Origin: Desulfatitalea sp.
GTDB lineage: Bacteria; Desulfobacterota; Desulfobacteria; Desulfobacterales; Desulfosarcinaceae
NCBI GenBank assembly: GCA_013041835.1
Contig: JABDRH010000144.1
Coordinates: forward strand, 1 to 24,279
Direction: 5' to 3'
Length of the DNA stretch: 24,279 nt
Shown: in pieces, positions 1-8,143 of the stretch
How positions within the stretch are numbered: the first letter of the stretch is position 1
Layout of the letters: the number at the start of each line of letters is the position of its first letter
Position numbers and translations under genes: made by a program
Notes under the pieces: generated by a model
The model's database searches: none
Seen by the model: only the letters and a program-made list of their open reading frames with translations
What the model was told of the DNA's origin: nothing

Positions 1-152
1 CCGTCGAAGGCCGCTGCCATTTTGCCTTCTCAGACATAAGAAGATTGATTACAAAAGCGGCCATGGCGGATAATTTTAGTAGACTTTCCTTAGGGCCGAG
101 CAAATCAGCAGTAAATTCGATTGTGGATGTACTACTGCGCATGGCGGCTTAA
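1..152 (+). CDS. 3' end of an unrecognised gene (partial at window edge)
   Basis: The frame starting at base 3 is open from the window edge to a TAA at 150-152 and encodes a 49-residue tail with alternating basic and hydrophobic residues (ending VDVLLRMAA). I do not recognise the family. The same reading frame stays open after this stop, through the start of the next gene, so this could also be the upstream half of a gene interrupted by one stop codon. A terminator-like hairpin at 183-230 favours two separate genes. The fragment is short, so being coding is only a moderate bet. Confidence 0.35.
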   Translation, partial: VEGRCHFAFSDIRRLITKAAMADNFSRLSLGPSKSAVNSIVDVLLRMAA

Positions 153-182
153 CTTTTATGGGAAACTTTAGATAAAAATATA

Positions 183-230
183 AAACAGACCGAAATCCGG
201 ATCCCGTCATGGTACACCAATCTGTTTTTT
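183..230 (+). terminator. possible intrinsic terminator
   Basis: A 7-bp stem AAACAGA / TCTGTTT closes a long loop of about 30 bases and runs directly into six T residues (225-230). It sits about 30 bp after the TAA at 150-152, where a terminator would be expected. The large loop makes it weaker than a standard intrinsic terminator. Confidence 0.3.
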
Positions 231-272
231 CCCCTTCTCGTTAAATCCCGAAAAAGTGATACCGAAAAAATC

Positions 273-1214
273 ATGCATTGGGAGACGGTTTTAAAAAAGC
301 TGTTTTCAGCCCATTGGCAGGACACAGGCAGCGACAAGGAACGACTTACCGCATTCTTTGAGGATCCGGCCGTATGCAAGCTGGTTGCCCATGCGCTTGC
401 CGGTATGGTGGTTTTTCTTCGCGAGGAAAGAGACAAAGTCCGTTACCTGTTTGAAGTCGTGAACGCCTTATCTGAAAATGACCTGAACCTCTTTGAAAGC
501 ATGGCAGCAAACGGGCTCAATACGGTTTTAAACAAGAACAAGCGCCTTGCCTGCCCTGAACAGCAACAAGGGCAGGCATATCCCATCCGGATCGAGGTCA
601 TCTCCCGTGAACAGATTGCCGGCATTGTGGACAATATTGTGGAAAAATACCTGGACACGGCCATTGACTGGTGCCTGCAATACCAGCTATCTGTAGCGCA
701 GAATAATCCGCGCAGAAAGCTTGCCAAACAGTTTTCAAATTCCATTTCCAGCATGAACCATGACCTGTGGCAGGAACTGCTCGCCCTGGTCAGTACACAA
801 AAACGCGTACTTTACCGTAACCGCTATCTGTTGCGGATTGTGATCCATTACCTGTTTGAAACCCGGGATGTGGATAGAGATTACTGGAAAAAATATATTC
901 CCAGCGTGGACCGCATCATCACCCATGCATTTTCCGAAGACAAAGGCAGGCTGGCACAGTTTGAAAGCGTTCTGGACGAACGGATTGCGCTTTGCCGGCA
1001 AGCTGAAAAATACCATGGAACGGACTGGGACAGCTTTTATCAGGATCCCAAGGTCAGTGAAACCGCAAAACAAGTAATCTATGGCATCCGAGAAAAGGCC
1101 GCGTCACGATTAGACAAAAGTATTCCTGAAGTCTGGTTTTCCAACCAGGTTGGCCATGGTGTGGATGATCAGGTCTTGTACCGGTTTTTCAAGCAATGTG
1201 AAATCACCATCTGA
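273..1214 (+). CDS. hypothetical protein, 313 aa
   Basis: A 313-residue soluble, mainly helical-looking protein with no signal peptide and no membrane segment. It is rich in charged residues and aromatic pairs (for example DYWKKYIP and WDSFYQDP). I see no nucleotide-binding loop, zinc site or HTH that I can name, so no function is proposed. The ATG at 273 has no clear Shine-Dalgarno sequence. The frame is open back to the TAA at 150-152, so a longer protein from a rare start cannot be excluded. It ends 12 bp before the convergent FecR gene, with no obvious terminator between. The long open frame and even amino-acid composition support it being a real gene. Confidence 0.75.
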   Translation: MHWETVLKKLFSAHWQDTGSDKERLTAFFEDPAVCKLVAHALAGMVVFLREERDKVRYLFEVVNALSENDLNLFESMAANGLNTVLNKNKRLACPEQQQGQAYPIRIEVISREQIAGIVDNIVEKYLDTAIDWCLQYQLSVAQNNPRRKLAKQFSNSISSMNHDLWQELLALVSTQKRVLYRNRYLLRIVIHYLFETRDVDRDYWKKYIPSVDRIITHAFSEDKGRLAQFESVLDERIALCRQAEKYHGTDWDSFYQDPKVSETAKQVIYGIREKAASRLDKSIPEVWFSNQVGHGVDDQVLYRFFKQCEITI

Positions 1215-1226
1215 TCCGGACGGGGT

Positions 1227-2384
1227 TTACCCTGTTCCCATCGTCTTTTTTGTAATGATGATCCTGCCGGCTTTGTCGGTACGGTAAGTAATGGGGATCA
1301 CCGCTTCCAGCGTTTTTAAAAAATCGCTTCTGTTTTTTATTTTTAATATGATATTGATGCGGGTCTTTCTTAGCGCGTCATCATCAATGATGATTCTGTT
1401 TTCGACATACCGGTTAATCTCTTTTACCACATCTTCCAGCGGCTTGTTCTGAAGCTCGAGCCTGCCTTCCTGCCAGGCTGTTTCAGTTTTCATATCTACG
1501 GGTTCTATCACATACCGGATCATTTGTTTATCAACAATAATTATTTGCCCGGATTCAACCACTTTCTTTGATAGGTTTTGGGGTGCACCCAGATGATATG
1601 GCGTTGGGTTGATATCTACGGCAGTGGGTTCTTTAGGATTGCCAGGTATGGATTGCGGCGCTGTTAAAAAGCCGGTATCTCCGGAACTGACCTGTACCCG
1701 TCCTTTTGTCACTGCAATGGCGATATCCCGTTCCTGTTTGTAAACTGAAAATTGCGTACCCAGCGCCTGAGCCGTGATCCCATCGGTGTGTACAATAAAC
1801 GGGCGGTGGGGGGCATGGGCAACGGAAAAAAAAGCCTTTCCCTTTTTAAGTACAATATTTCGAAATTGTTTATTAAACGAGATTTCAATAGCGGTTTGGG
1901 TGTCCAACCGGACAATGGTCCCATCGGAAAGCGCAATTGTTTTTTGCTCCCCAATGGCGGTTATAAATCTTTGTTTTTGGAATATGCCGGTTTGAATGAG
2001 CCAGAAACTTGCTAGGATCAAAAGGGCGGTTACGGCAGCCCCGGCGAATCGGATTCGGGGTAAAGACAGCCTGATACCTTGGAAAACCCTGGATTTTGAG
2101 GGCTGACTCCTTTTTGAACGAAGACTTTCGGTAAGTTGAACGGCCATGGGATCATGCTTTAATTCACCTACAGACGCCCATACGCATTCAACAAATTGGA
2201 ACGTGGCTTTGTTTTTATAATCTTGATACAGCCAATCCCAAAAGTCGGCTTGTTTCTCAGAAGACAGGGACTCAGACTCTAATTGTACAAGCCAGTGGAC
2301 CGCTTCTTTTAGCCGCTTATCGTCAGGGCTGCCTTTTGTTTTCTTTAAAAACACTGCCGTTATATTTTTAATAATTTTTTTCAT
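1227..2384 (-). CDS. FecR-family anti-sigma factor / sigma regulator
   Basis: A 385-aa single-pass inner-membrane protein of the FecR family, which holds or activates a cognate FecI-type sigma factor in response to an outer-membrane receptor. The N-terminal cytoplasmic part (about residues 25-75) matches the FecR N-terminal DUF4880 pattern, with EAVHWLVQLES and FWDWLYQD. One membrane helix lies at about 113-131. The periplasmic FecR domain follows at about 140-233 (GEQKTIALSDGTIVRLD, QALGTQFSVY, VTKGRVQV). The C-terminal region at about 305-378 (WQEGRLELQNKPLEDVVKEIN) looks like the STN-like/DUF4974 end found in many family members. Its start overlaps the end of the sigma-factor gene by 17 bp, which implies translational coupling. 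The cognate receptor is very likely the divergent TonB-dependent receptor with an STN domain. Confidence 0.9.
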   Translation of the reverse strand: MKKIIKNITAVFLKKTKGSPDDKRLKEAVHWLVQLESESLSSEKQADFWDWLYQDYKNKATFQFVECVWASVGELKHDPMAVQLTESLRSKRSQPSKSRVFQGIRLSLPRIRFAGAAVTALLILASFWLIQTGIFQKQRFITAIGEQKTIALSDGTIVRLDTQTAIEISFNKQFRNIVLKKGKAFFSVAHAPHRPFIVHTDGITAQALGTQFSVYKQERDIAIAVTKGRVQVSSGDTGFLTAPQSIPGNPKEPTAVDINPTPYHLGAPQNLSKKVVESGQIIIVDKQMIRYVIEPVDMKTETAWQEGRLELQNKPLEDVVKEINRYVENRIIIDDDALRKTRINIILKIKNRSDFLKTLEAVIPITYRTDKAGRIIITKKTMGTG

Positions 2385-2940
2385 GGGACTTTTTAATTTT
2401 TTTGGTCACCTGATGCATGGCGTTAACAATGCGCTTTCTGACTGCACTTATGGAGATGCCCAGCTCCTTTCCGATTGCTTCATATGTAAGCCCTTCAAAA
2501 CGATGCATGACAAAGGCCTGCTGCTTGCTGTCATCCAGCGCCGCTATCGCACTTTTTATCACCTCAAGACCCTGAGCAGATTTTAAAAACTGTTCCGGTG
2601 ACAGCGTTGCCGCCTCTATTTTGGCTTCGTCTATGGAATCGTGTGATGCAACGGCCCTTACCTTTTGTTTGCGAAGCTGGCTTCTGAGAACATTTAGCGC
2701 AACAGTGCATAAAAATGAAAAATTCGGTTCAAAAATGTTGCGCCTGCCATATCTTATGAGGCGCAGATAAACTTCCTGCATGATGTCGTCAATTTCCTGG
2801 GCTGAACCAATCTTTCGTAAAAGGAATAATCTTAACCCCTTATCATATTTTTGGTATACTTCGACAACCTGACCATCGGAATCAAAGGATGATACCGGGG
2901 CAGCAATAAAATTGTTTTTTTTCAAATCATTGTCAGCCAA
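2368..2940 (-). CDS. FecI-like ECF sigma factor
   Basis: A 190-aa extracytoplasmic-function sigma factor that would direct RNA polymerase to a small regulon when released or activated by the adjacent FecR protein. Region 2 is at about residues 28-90 (EIDDIMQEVYLRLIRY, then FSFLCTVALNVLRSQLRKQ). Region 4 with its helix-turn-helix is at about 130-180 (LTYEAIGKELGISISAVRKRI). The length is normal for the family. The frame gives TTG at 2940 as first start; a second TTG lies at 2925 and neither has a strong ribosome-binding site, so the exact N-terminus is uncertain by a few residues. It is co-transcribed with the overlapping fecR-like gene. The likely target is the promoter of the divergent receptor gene. 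Confidence 0.9.
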   Translation of the reverse strand: MADNDLKKNNFIAAPVSSFDSDGQVVEVYQKYDKGLRLFLLRKIGSAQEIDDIMQEVYLRLIRYGRRNIFEPNFSFLCTVALNVLRSQLRKQKVRAVASHDSIDEAKIEAATLSPEQFLKSAQGLEVIKSAIAALDDSKQQAFVMHRFEGLTYEAIGKELGISISAVRKRIVNAMHQVTKKIKKSHEKNY

Positions 2941-3192
2941 AATTATTTATAGAGCCAAAGCAGAGCCAAAGCAACTATCTGTTTCCTTTTTTAGATGAAA
3001 AAACAATATATTCACCCTTTCCTATTATAATATACGCCAACCACTCACGATTTTGCACCTGAAATTATCTGCCGCATCATTTTTTTTGTACAATCGGTTA
3101 TCCGGGGATAGAGACTGTACACAGAATAAGATATGTTATAAAAAAGCAACAATAAATTCATTGCCTTGATTGAATATAGCAAAGGGGCGTTT
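2941..3192. promoter_or_regulatory. divergent promoter region between sigma factor and TonB receptor
   Basis: This 252-bp AT-rich gap must hold the start signals of both the fecI-fecR pair (minus) and the receptor gene (plus). A perfect TATAAT occurs on the minus strand at 3024-3029, but I see no good -35 partner, so a housekeeping promoter there is only a guess. The receptor promoter could instead be read by the FecI-like factor; no consensus for that factor can be derived from one window. A perfect 11-bp tandem repeat lies at 2951-2972, in the leader of the sigma-factor gene. Confidence 0.45.
2951..2972. repeat. tandem 11-bp direct repeat
   Basis: Two head-to-tail copies of AGAGCCAAAGC, at 2951-2961 and 2962-2972, with no mismatch. 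They lie 10 bp before the putative start of the sigma-factor gene, within its leader. They could be a replication-slippage duplication or a protein or RNA binding element. Confidence 0.8.
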
Positions 3193-5811
3193 GTGAAAAA
3201 AAAATACGTATCCAACACTCGCTTGTTTTTATTCATCAAGTTTTGGATGATTGCCCTGGGCCTGAGTTGCATGGTGATATTTCCCGGTAACCGCAGCTTT
3301 GCCCAACCGTCTCAAATCCTATTCAACATTCCGGCCCAGAAAATCAGAACCGCGTTGACGGCCTTTGCCCATCAAGCGGATATAAGTCTCATTTACAGCC
3401 AGGAAGACATTGCGCCGGTCAAAACAAACCCTGTTTTCGGCATATACGATCCTGTCCAGGCCCTAGGTATCCTGCTTGAGGGTACGGGGCTGGCATTTCA
3501 GAAAACCGGCAAGGAAAGCATTGCCATCATGAAACATCATGCAAATGTGCAATCCCGTTCTGTTTTTCGCCAATCAAGCGCGCATGAAAAGGATGGTTTC
3601 CCGCCCCGGAACATACCGGCTGAAGGTGATGTGCCGTTGCCTGGAAAAATTCTTCTTGTTGATCATCGCAAAGACTATGTTCTAGAGGATATATTGGTGA
3701 CCGCCACCAGAATCGGAGAAACACGGCTTCAAAAAACGCCTTTGACCTTAAGCTATTTTGACGACGAATCTATTGCAGAAAATGGTACGGAATCTTTGCG
3801 GGACATTGATTTGGTGACGCCCAATATGACGTTTATAAAACAGCCCAAGGCGATTTCCTTTTATATGAGAGGTGTTGGCAGCTATTCACCGTGGAGCGGC
3901 GGGACAGAGGCCATAGGAATTACCGTTAATGACGTTTACACACCAAAAGATAAGGCCGCAATGGTTTCCCTGATGGACGTGGAGCATATTGAGGTATTGC
4001 GCGGGCCCCAGGGAACCCTTTTCGGCAGAAACACCTCTGCCGGAATGATTCGAATTATGACCCATATGCCAACGCAATCTTTTTCAGGCTATCTTATCTC
4101 TGAATACGGAACCCTGAACAAGTTCGGATTTGAAGGGGCGTTGAGCGGTCCCATGGTCCAAGACAAACTTAAAGGCCGGCTTGCGTTTAAAAAATCCTTT
4201 CGGGACGGTTTTTTTGAAAACAAAGGGCCTGACACCCCTGAAACAGTGGATGACGAAAATTTGACCGGGGCTCGGACCATGATCCAGCTCACCCCCTCGC
4301 AAACATGTGATTTTCTTGTGAGTGGGGAATATCAAAGATTTGAAAACCATGGCGGCACGCCTTGGAGTTTTGAAAATCCCGAACCTTTTGTGGCGGCCGG
4401 GGCACTGCCCTGGAAACCTCTGGAATCGCTGGCAACAGCGCCCATAGATGGTGGCGAAAGACATCAAACCATCAATAAAATGCTGAGCCTGACGTCAAAA
4501 TTTGAACTTGCCCAAGGGATTTACCTAAAATCCATCACCGGCTATTTTGATGGGAAAACAATATCAAAGGCAGTTGATGAGACCGGCACCTCTTTGTTAC
4601 TCTATGATGCAAAACTGCTGGAAACGGATGTAAAATCATTTACCCAAGAGTTCCAGTTCAACGCCAGATGGGGTAAATGGGATCTGCTGGCCGGCTTTTT
4701 CTTCCTCCACGAAAAAGACGCCAGCGTCCTGGATATCGGCCTCACGTACGATACCATACTCGAATATCTTCAAAGCTATGGAACCTGCGGAGATTCCTAT
4801 GCATTTTATCTGTCCGGAACATACCCCCTGACACAGTCTCTATCCATGACACTGGGCGCAAGGTACAGCCTTGATAAAAGAGACCACTTCATTAACACTG
4901 AAATGGCACAAAATCATGGGACAAAAGAGGCACCTGTGTATTTGCCTTGGATTCCAACGGCCTATTATACGGAAACAGGGGCTAAAACCTGGTCGGACGT
5001 TTCCCCGAAACTTGGGTTGGAATACACCCTCACGGATAACGCGTTCCTTTACGGCTCAATTACAAAAGGATATAAAGCCGGCGGGTGGAACATGCTTCTT
5101 GCCCTTTCACCAACCTATCAATTTGATCCGGAATATGTCTGGAGTTATGAGGTGGGGGCCAAGACCGACTGGCTTGGCAACCGGTTGCGCGCGAATCTGG
5201 CGCTTTTTTATTATAATTACAATGATATGCAGATTTCAACCTACGGGCCATCCCCTGAGAGAGGATCGTTAAAGGTTACAACCCGGAACGCAAGTTCTAC
5301 TAAGATTTATGGCGGGGAGTTGGAGTTGTCGGGCCATCCCGTGCGTGAGTTGACCCTAGGCGTTACTGTGGCCGCCACGTTTGGCAAGTACACAAGTTTA
5401 GCGGGCACGGATCTGGAGGGAAATGCCGTGGACCAGTCCGGCAACAAGCTGATGGCAACACCGGAATGGAGTTTCTCCAGTTTTGCCTCATATGTTATGC
5501 CGGTAAAAAAATACGGCTATGTAACCTTTAGCAGTACCTGGAATTGGCAAGGTGAATATCCTTCGGACCCGTTGAACGCCGAGAAATACTGGATCAAACC
5601 CCGTAGCATCTTCAATGCCAGGGTAAGGTTCGAGACACTGACAGGTCATTGGTTTTTGGATGCATACGGCAGAAACCTGACCGATAAGCGGTATGCCACT
5701 CTAATCCATAACTGGTCACCTTTGGGTTTGATTGCCACCCCGGACAACCCGATGTGGGTGCTGGCCTCAGATGGTCGGATTTTTGGTGTTCAAATGGGGT
5801 ATCGTTTTTAA
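3193..5811 (+). CDS. TonB-dependent outer-membrane receptor with STN signalling domain
   Basis: An 872-aa outer-membrane transducer that would take up a ligand with TonB energy and also signal to FecR. I chose the GTG at 3193, which has AAAGGGG 5 bases upstream and gives a basic KKK start; a TTG at 3166 is in frame but has no ribosome site. The signal peptide ends near residue 38 (RSFA|Q). The STN domain is at about 42-115 (FNIPAQKIRTALTAFAHQAD). A TonB-box-like DYVLEDILVTA precedes the plug at about 168-300, which contains VEHIEVLRGPQGTLFGRNT. A beta-barrel follows and ends in a C-terminal Phe (MGYRF). The plug and barrel resemble sphingomonad-type receptors for organic compounds as well as siderophore receptors, so the ligand is unknown. 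The gene is divergent from its fecI-fecR pair and converges with the next gene, 32 bp apart. Confidence 0.93.
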   Translation: MKKKYVSNTRLFLFIKFWMIALGLSCMVIFPGNRSFAQPSQILFNIPAQKIRTALTAFAHQADISLIYSQEDIAPVKTNPVFGIYDPVQALGILLEGTGLAFQKTGKESIAIMKHHANVQSRSVFRQSSAHEKDGFPPRNIPAEGDVPLPGKILLVDHRKDYVLEDILVTATRIGETRLQKTPLTLSYFDDESIAENGTESLRDIDLVTPNMTFIKQPKAISFYMRGVGSYSPWSGGTEAIGITVNDVYTPKDKAAMVSLMDVEHIEVLRGPQGTLFGRNTSAGMIRIMTHMPTQSFSGYLISEYGTLNKFGFEGALSGPMVQDKLKGRLAFKKSFRDGFFENKGPDTPETVDDENLTGARTMIQLTPSQTCDFLVSGEYQRFENHGGTPWSFENPEPFVAAGALPWKPLESLATAPIDGGERHQTINKMLSLTSKFELAQGIYLKSITGYFDGKTISKAVDETGTSLLLYDAKLLETDVKSFTQEFQFNARWGKWDLLAGFFFLHEKDASVLDIGLTYDTILEYLQSYGTCGDSYAFYLSGTYPLTQSLSMTLGARYSLDKRDHFINTEMAQNHGTKEAPVYLPWIPTAYYTETGAKTWSDVSPKLGLEYTLTDNAFLYGSITKGYKAGGWNMLLALSPTYQFDPEYVWSYEVGAKTDWLGNRLRANLALFYYNYNDMQISTYGPSPERGSLKVTTRNASSTKIYGGELELSGHPVRELTLGVTVAATFGKYTSLAGTDLEGNAVDQSGNKLMATPEWSFSSFASYVMPVKKYGYVTFSSTWNWQGEYPSDPLNAEKYWIKPRSIFNARVRFETLTGHWFLDAYGRNLTDKRYATLIHNWSPLGLIATPDNPMWVLASDGRIFGVQMGYRF

Positions 5812-5843
5812 CGGCACCGAAGTGAACAATACCATTGCTTATC

Positions 5844-6812
5844 TTAATATCCGTGCAAAGCCCTGTAGAGAAGATGTTTGTACTCCGCCAAGCAACGCTT
5901 TGAGGCATCCGCTTGCGGGGCAAACATATCAAATCCATGAAAACTTTCTGCATATACATGTAATTCCGTTGAGACGCCAGCTTTTATCAGACGTTGCGCG
6001 TAAACGAGATTTTCAATACATAATAAGTCTCGTGCACCGATGCTAATACAGGTCGGCGGTAAACCGCTCAAATTCGCAGCACGGACAGGAGCTGCATAGG
6101 CCGAGATGTCTTCACTCCCAGGTTTCTGATGAAGGTAAGACCGCCAGGCTGTCATACCCTGAGCCCGAGTCAATACAGGGGATTCCATATCTGATAATTC
6201 AGATGATTCCATACCCATGTCATCCAGGGGCGGGCCGTTCAGAAACTGGTAGCATATCCGAACCTCAGCGCGATCCCGAGCCATCAGACAAAGCCCTGCG
6301 GCCAGATTGCCTCCCGCGCTTTCGCCGCCTACAGCAATGCGTTCTGCATTGACACCGAATTGTTCCGCGCTATTTGCCAACCATCTGAGCGCTGCATAGC
6401 AATCTTCCAATGCTGCGGGAAAAGGATGTTCCGGCGCAAGACGATATTCTACCGAGGCCACCACGCAGTTCAAATCGCTCGATAAACTTTTTGCTCTCAG
6501 ATCTTCCGTATGAATATCGCCCAAAATCCAACCACCGCCGTGTATCCAAAGAAGGGCCGGCAATGTGGCGTTACGTTTTTCAGGCTGATAAATCCGCACC
6601 TTTACACTCGGCCCGTCTTTGCCTGGTGCATCATGATCACTGGTTGTAACGCCTGGAATATCCGGTGCCGTAGTCGCCTTGGCCATTGCTAAAGCATTCC
6701 ACATTCGACGCGCCAAAGGAATATCATCAAGATTAATCCCGCCAGGCACCGCTGCGGAAAAATCCGCGAATGCAGCAGCCAAATGCCGGTCTGTAATAGA
6801 TTTGCTGTGCAT
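5844..6812 (-). CDS. HSL-family alpha/beta hydrolase (esterase), last gene of the minus-strand operon
   Basis: A 322-aa cytoplasmic carboxylesterase of the hormone-sensitive-lipase family (alpha/beta hydrolase fold 3). The oxyanion-hole motif HGGGW is at residues 91-95, the nucleophile motif GGESAGG has Ser165, and Asp262 (GARDLLC) and His292 (SFHGFD) complete the triad. YRLAPEHPFPA, typical of the family, is at about 123-133. There is no signal peptide. It lies 75 bp downstream of ackA on the same strand and is probably the last gene of that operon. It is clearly paralogous to the hydrolase at 19135-20094: the two share long blocks such as CVVASVEYRLAPEHPFPA and a matching length. The substrate is unknown; small acyl or aryl esters are typical for the family. 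Confidence 0.92.
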   Translation of the reverse strand: MHSKSITDRHLAAAFADFSAAVPGGINLDDIPLARRMWNALAMAKATTAPDIPGVTTSDHDAPGKDGPSVKVRIYQPEKRNATLPALLWIHGGGWILGDIHTEDLRAKSLSSDLNCVVASVEYRLAPEHPFPAALEDCYAALRWLANSAEQFGVNAERIAVGGESAGGNLAAGLCLMARDRAEVRICYQFLNGPPLDDMGMESSELSDMESPVLTRAQGMTAWRSYLHQKPGSEDISAYAAPVRAANLSGLPPTCISIGARDLLCIENLVYAQRLIKAGVSTELHVYAESFHGFDMFAPQADASKRCLAEYKHLLYRALHGY

Positions 6813-6887
6813 TATGATTTGTCCTTTTCTTTGTCTTGTTTCCCCTTGTATCCCCTGTTCAGGCGATAGGATAACTTATACTGAGCT

Positions 6888-8087
6888 TTATGCCAACCCG
6901 GCAAGTCTTTGCGTATCCCTTGCAATCATCAGCTCTTCATTTGTCGGCACAACGATAACCCTGGTTTGACCGTTTTTCTCACTGATGTCACAGCCCGTTC
7001 CCTGAGTCTGACGGTTTAAGACGGGATCCAGCTTTATTCCGAGAAAATCAAGATCTTGACAGATCAATTCCCGCATTACAAAACTATTTTCTCCTATCCC
7101 GGCTGTAAATACCAAATAATCAAGACCGCCCATTGCGGCGGCAAACGCGCCAATGTATTTTTTAATGCGGTAAGCACATATTTCAAGTGCAAGCCGGCAC
7201 CGTTGGTCTCCCCTGCCGGCATATTCAATTATGTCGCGAACGTCATTTCCTCTCCCGGAAACCCCAAGGAATCCGCTTTTCTTATTGAGCATGGTGTCCA
7301 CCTCGTTGACGGACATTCCCAGTTTATTCATCAAGTATAAAAGAATCCCGTTGTCAAGGTCGCCGCTTCTGGTTCCCATCATCAATCCCTCAACAGGGGT
7401 CATTCCCATGGAGGTATCAACGGATTTTCCGCGATTAACTGCGGTGATACTTGATCCGTTTCCTAAGTGGGCGATGATCACGCGCGCCTGATCAATGGAA
7501 CGTTCGAGGAGTTGTCCCATACTTTCCAATACAAACCTGAAAGAAGTCCCATGGAATCCATATCTGCGAATGTGATGTTCTTTATATAACTCGTATGGAA
7601 TGGCGTATAAGAATGCATGTTTGGGCATGGTCTGATGAAAAGCAGTGTCAAACACGGCAACCTGAGGCGTATCAGCCAGCAGCAAACGCGCTTCCTTTAT
7701 CCCTATCAGATTCGGTGGATTGTGAAGGGGGGCAAGGGGTATGCATTCTTCCATTTTGGCAATGACGTCATTGTCTATTAATGCCGAATCAATGAACCTG
7801 CCTCCACCGTGCACACAACGATGTCCAACCGCTTTTATGTCGTTTATAGTATGCAGGGCGCCGGTTTCAGTATTCATTAGGGCCTTTATGATTTCTTTAA
7901 TTGCTTGTGAATGATTTGTCATCCTCAGTTCCCGGCGATACGCCCCGCGGTTCCCCTTAAAATCGATTGAAGAGCCTTGCTCGCCGATTCTGTCGGCCCC
8001 GCCTGAAGCAATCACGTCAAGCGTTCTGCTATCGAACAGTTTAACTTTAATTGACGAGCTTCCACTATTGATGACCAAAATATACAT
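6888..8087 (-). CDS. ackA: acetate kinase
   Basis: A 399-aa acetate kinase that interconverts acetate + ATP and acetyl phosphate + ADP in the cytoplasm. Family signatures are intact: the N-terminal NSGSSSIK with Asn7, VGHRCVHGG with Arg90, VFDTAFHQTMP with Asp147, RRYGFHGTS with His179, AHLGNGSS, GTRSGDLD with Arg240, and NEELMIARDT near the C-terminus. The length is standard. The ATG at 8087 is preceded by a good GGAGAA site. The usual partner pta is in the same operon, but an ACP gene and a PPTase gene lie between the two. In the catabolic direction it could feed acetate released by the neighbouring esterases into acetyl-CoA; in the other direction it would make ATP. Confidence 0.97.
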   Translation of the reverse strand: MYILVINSGSSSIKVKLFDSRTLDVIASGGADRIGEQGSSIDFKGNRGAYRRELRMTNHSQAIKEIIKALMNTETGALHTINDIKAVGHRCVHGGGRFIDSALIDNDVIAKMEECIPLAPLHNPPNLIGIKEARLLLADTPQVAVFDTAFHQTMPKHAFLYAIPYELYKEHHIRRYGFHGTSFRFVLESMGQLLERSIDQARVIIAHLGNGSSITAVNRGKSVDTSMGMTPVEGLMMGTRSGDLDNGILLYLMNKLGMSVNEVDTMLNKKSGFLGVSGRGNDVRDIIEYAGRGDQRCRLALEICAYRIKKYIGAFAAAMGGLDYLVFTAGIGENSFVMRELICQDLDFLGIKLDPVLNRQTQGTGCDISEKNGQTRVIVVPTNEELMIARDTQRLAGLA

Positions 8088-8143
8088 CTATATTTCTCCA
8101 ATCAAAAATCTTTCAAAAGGTTTTGCTGCGAATATCAGGACAT

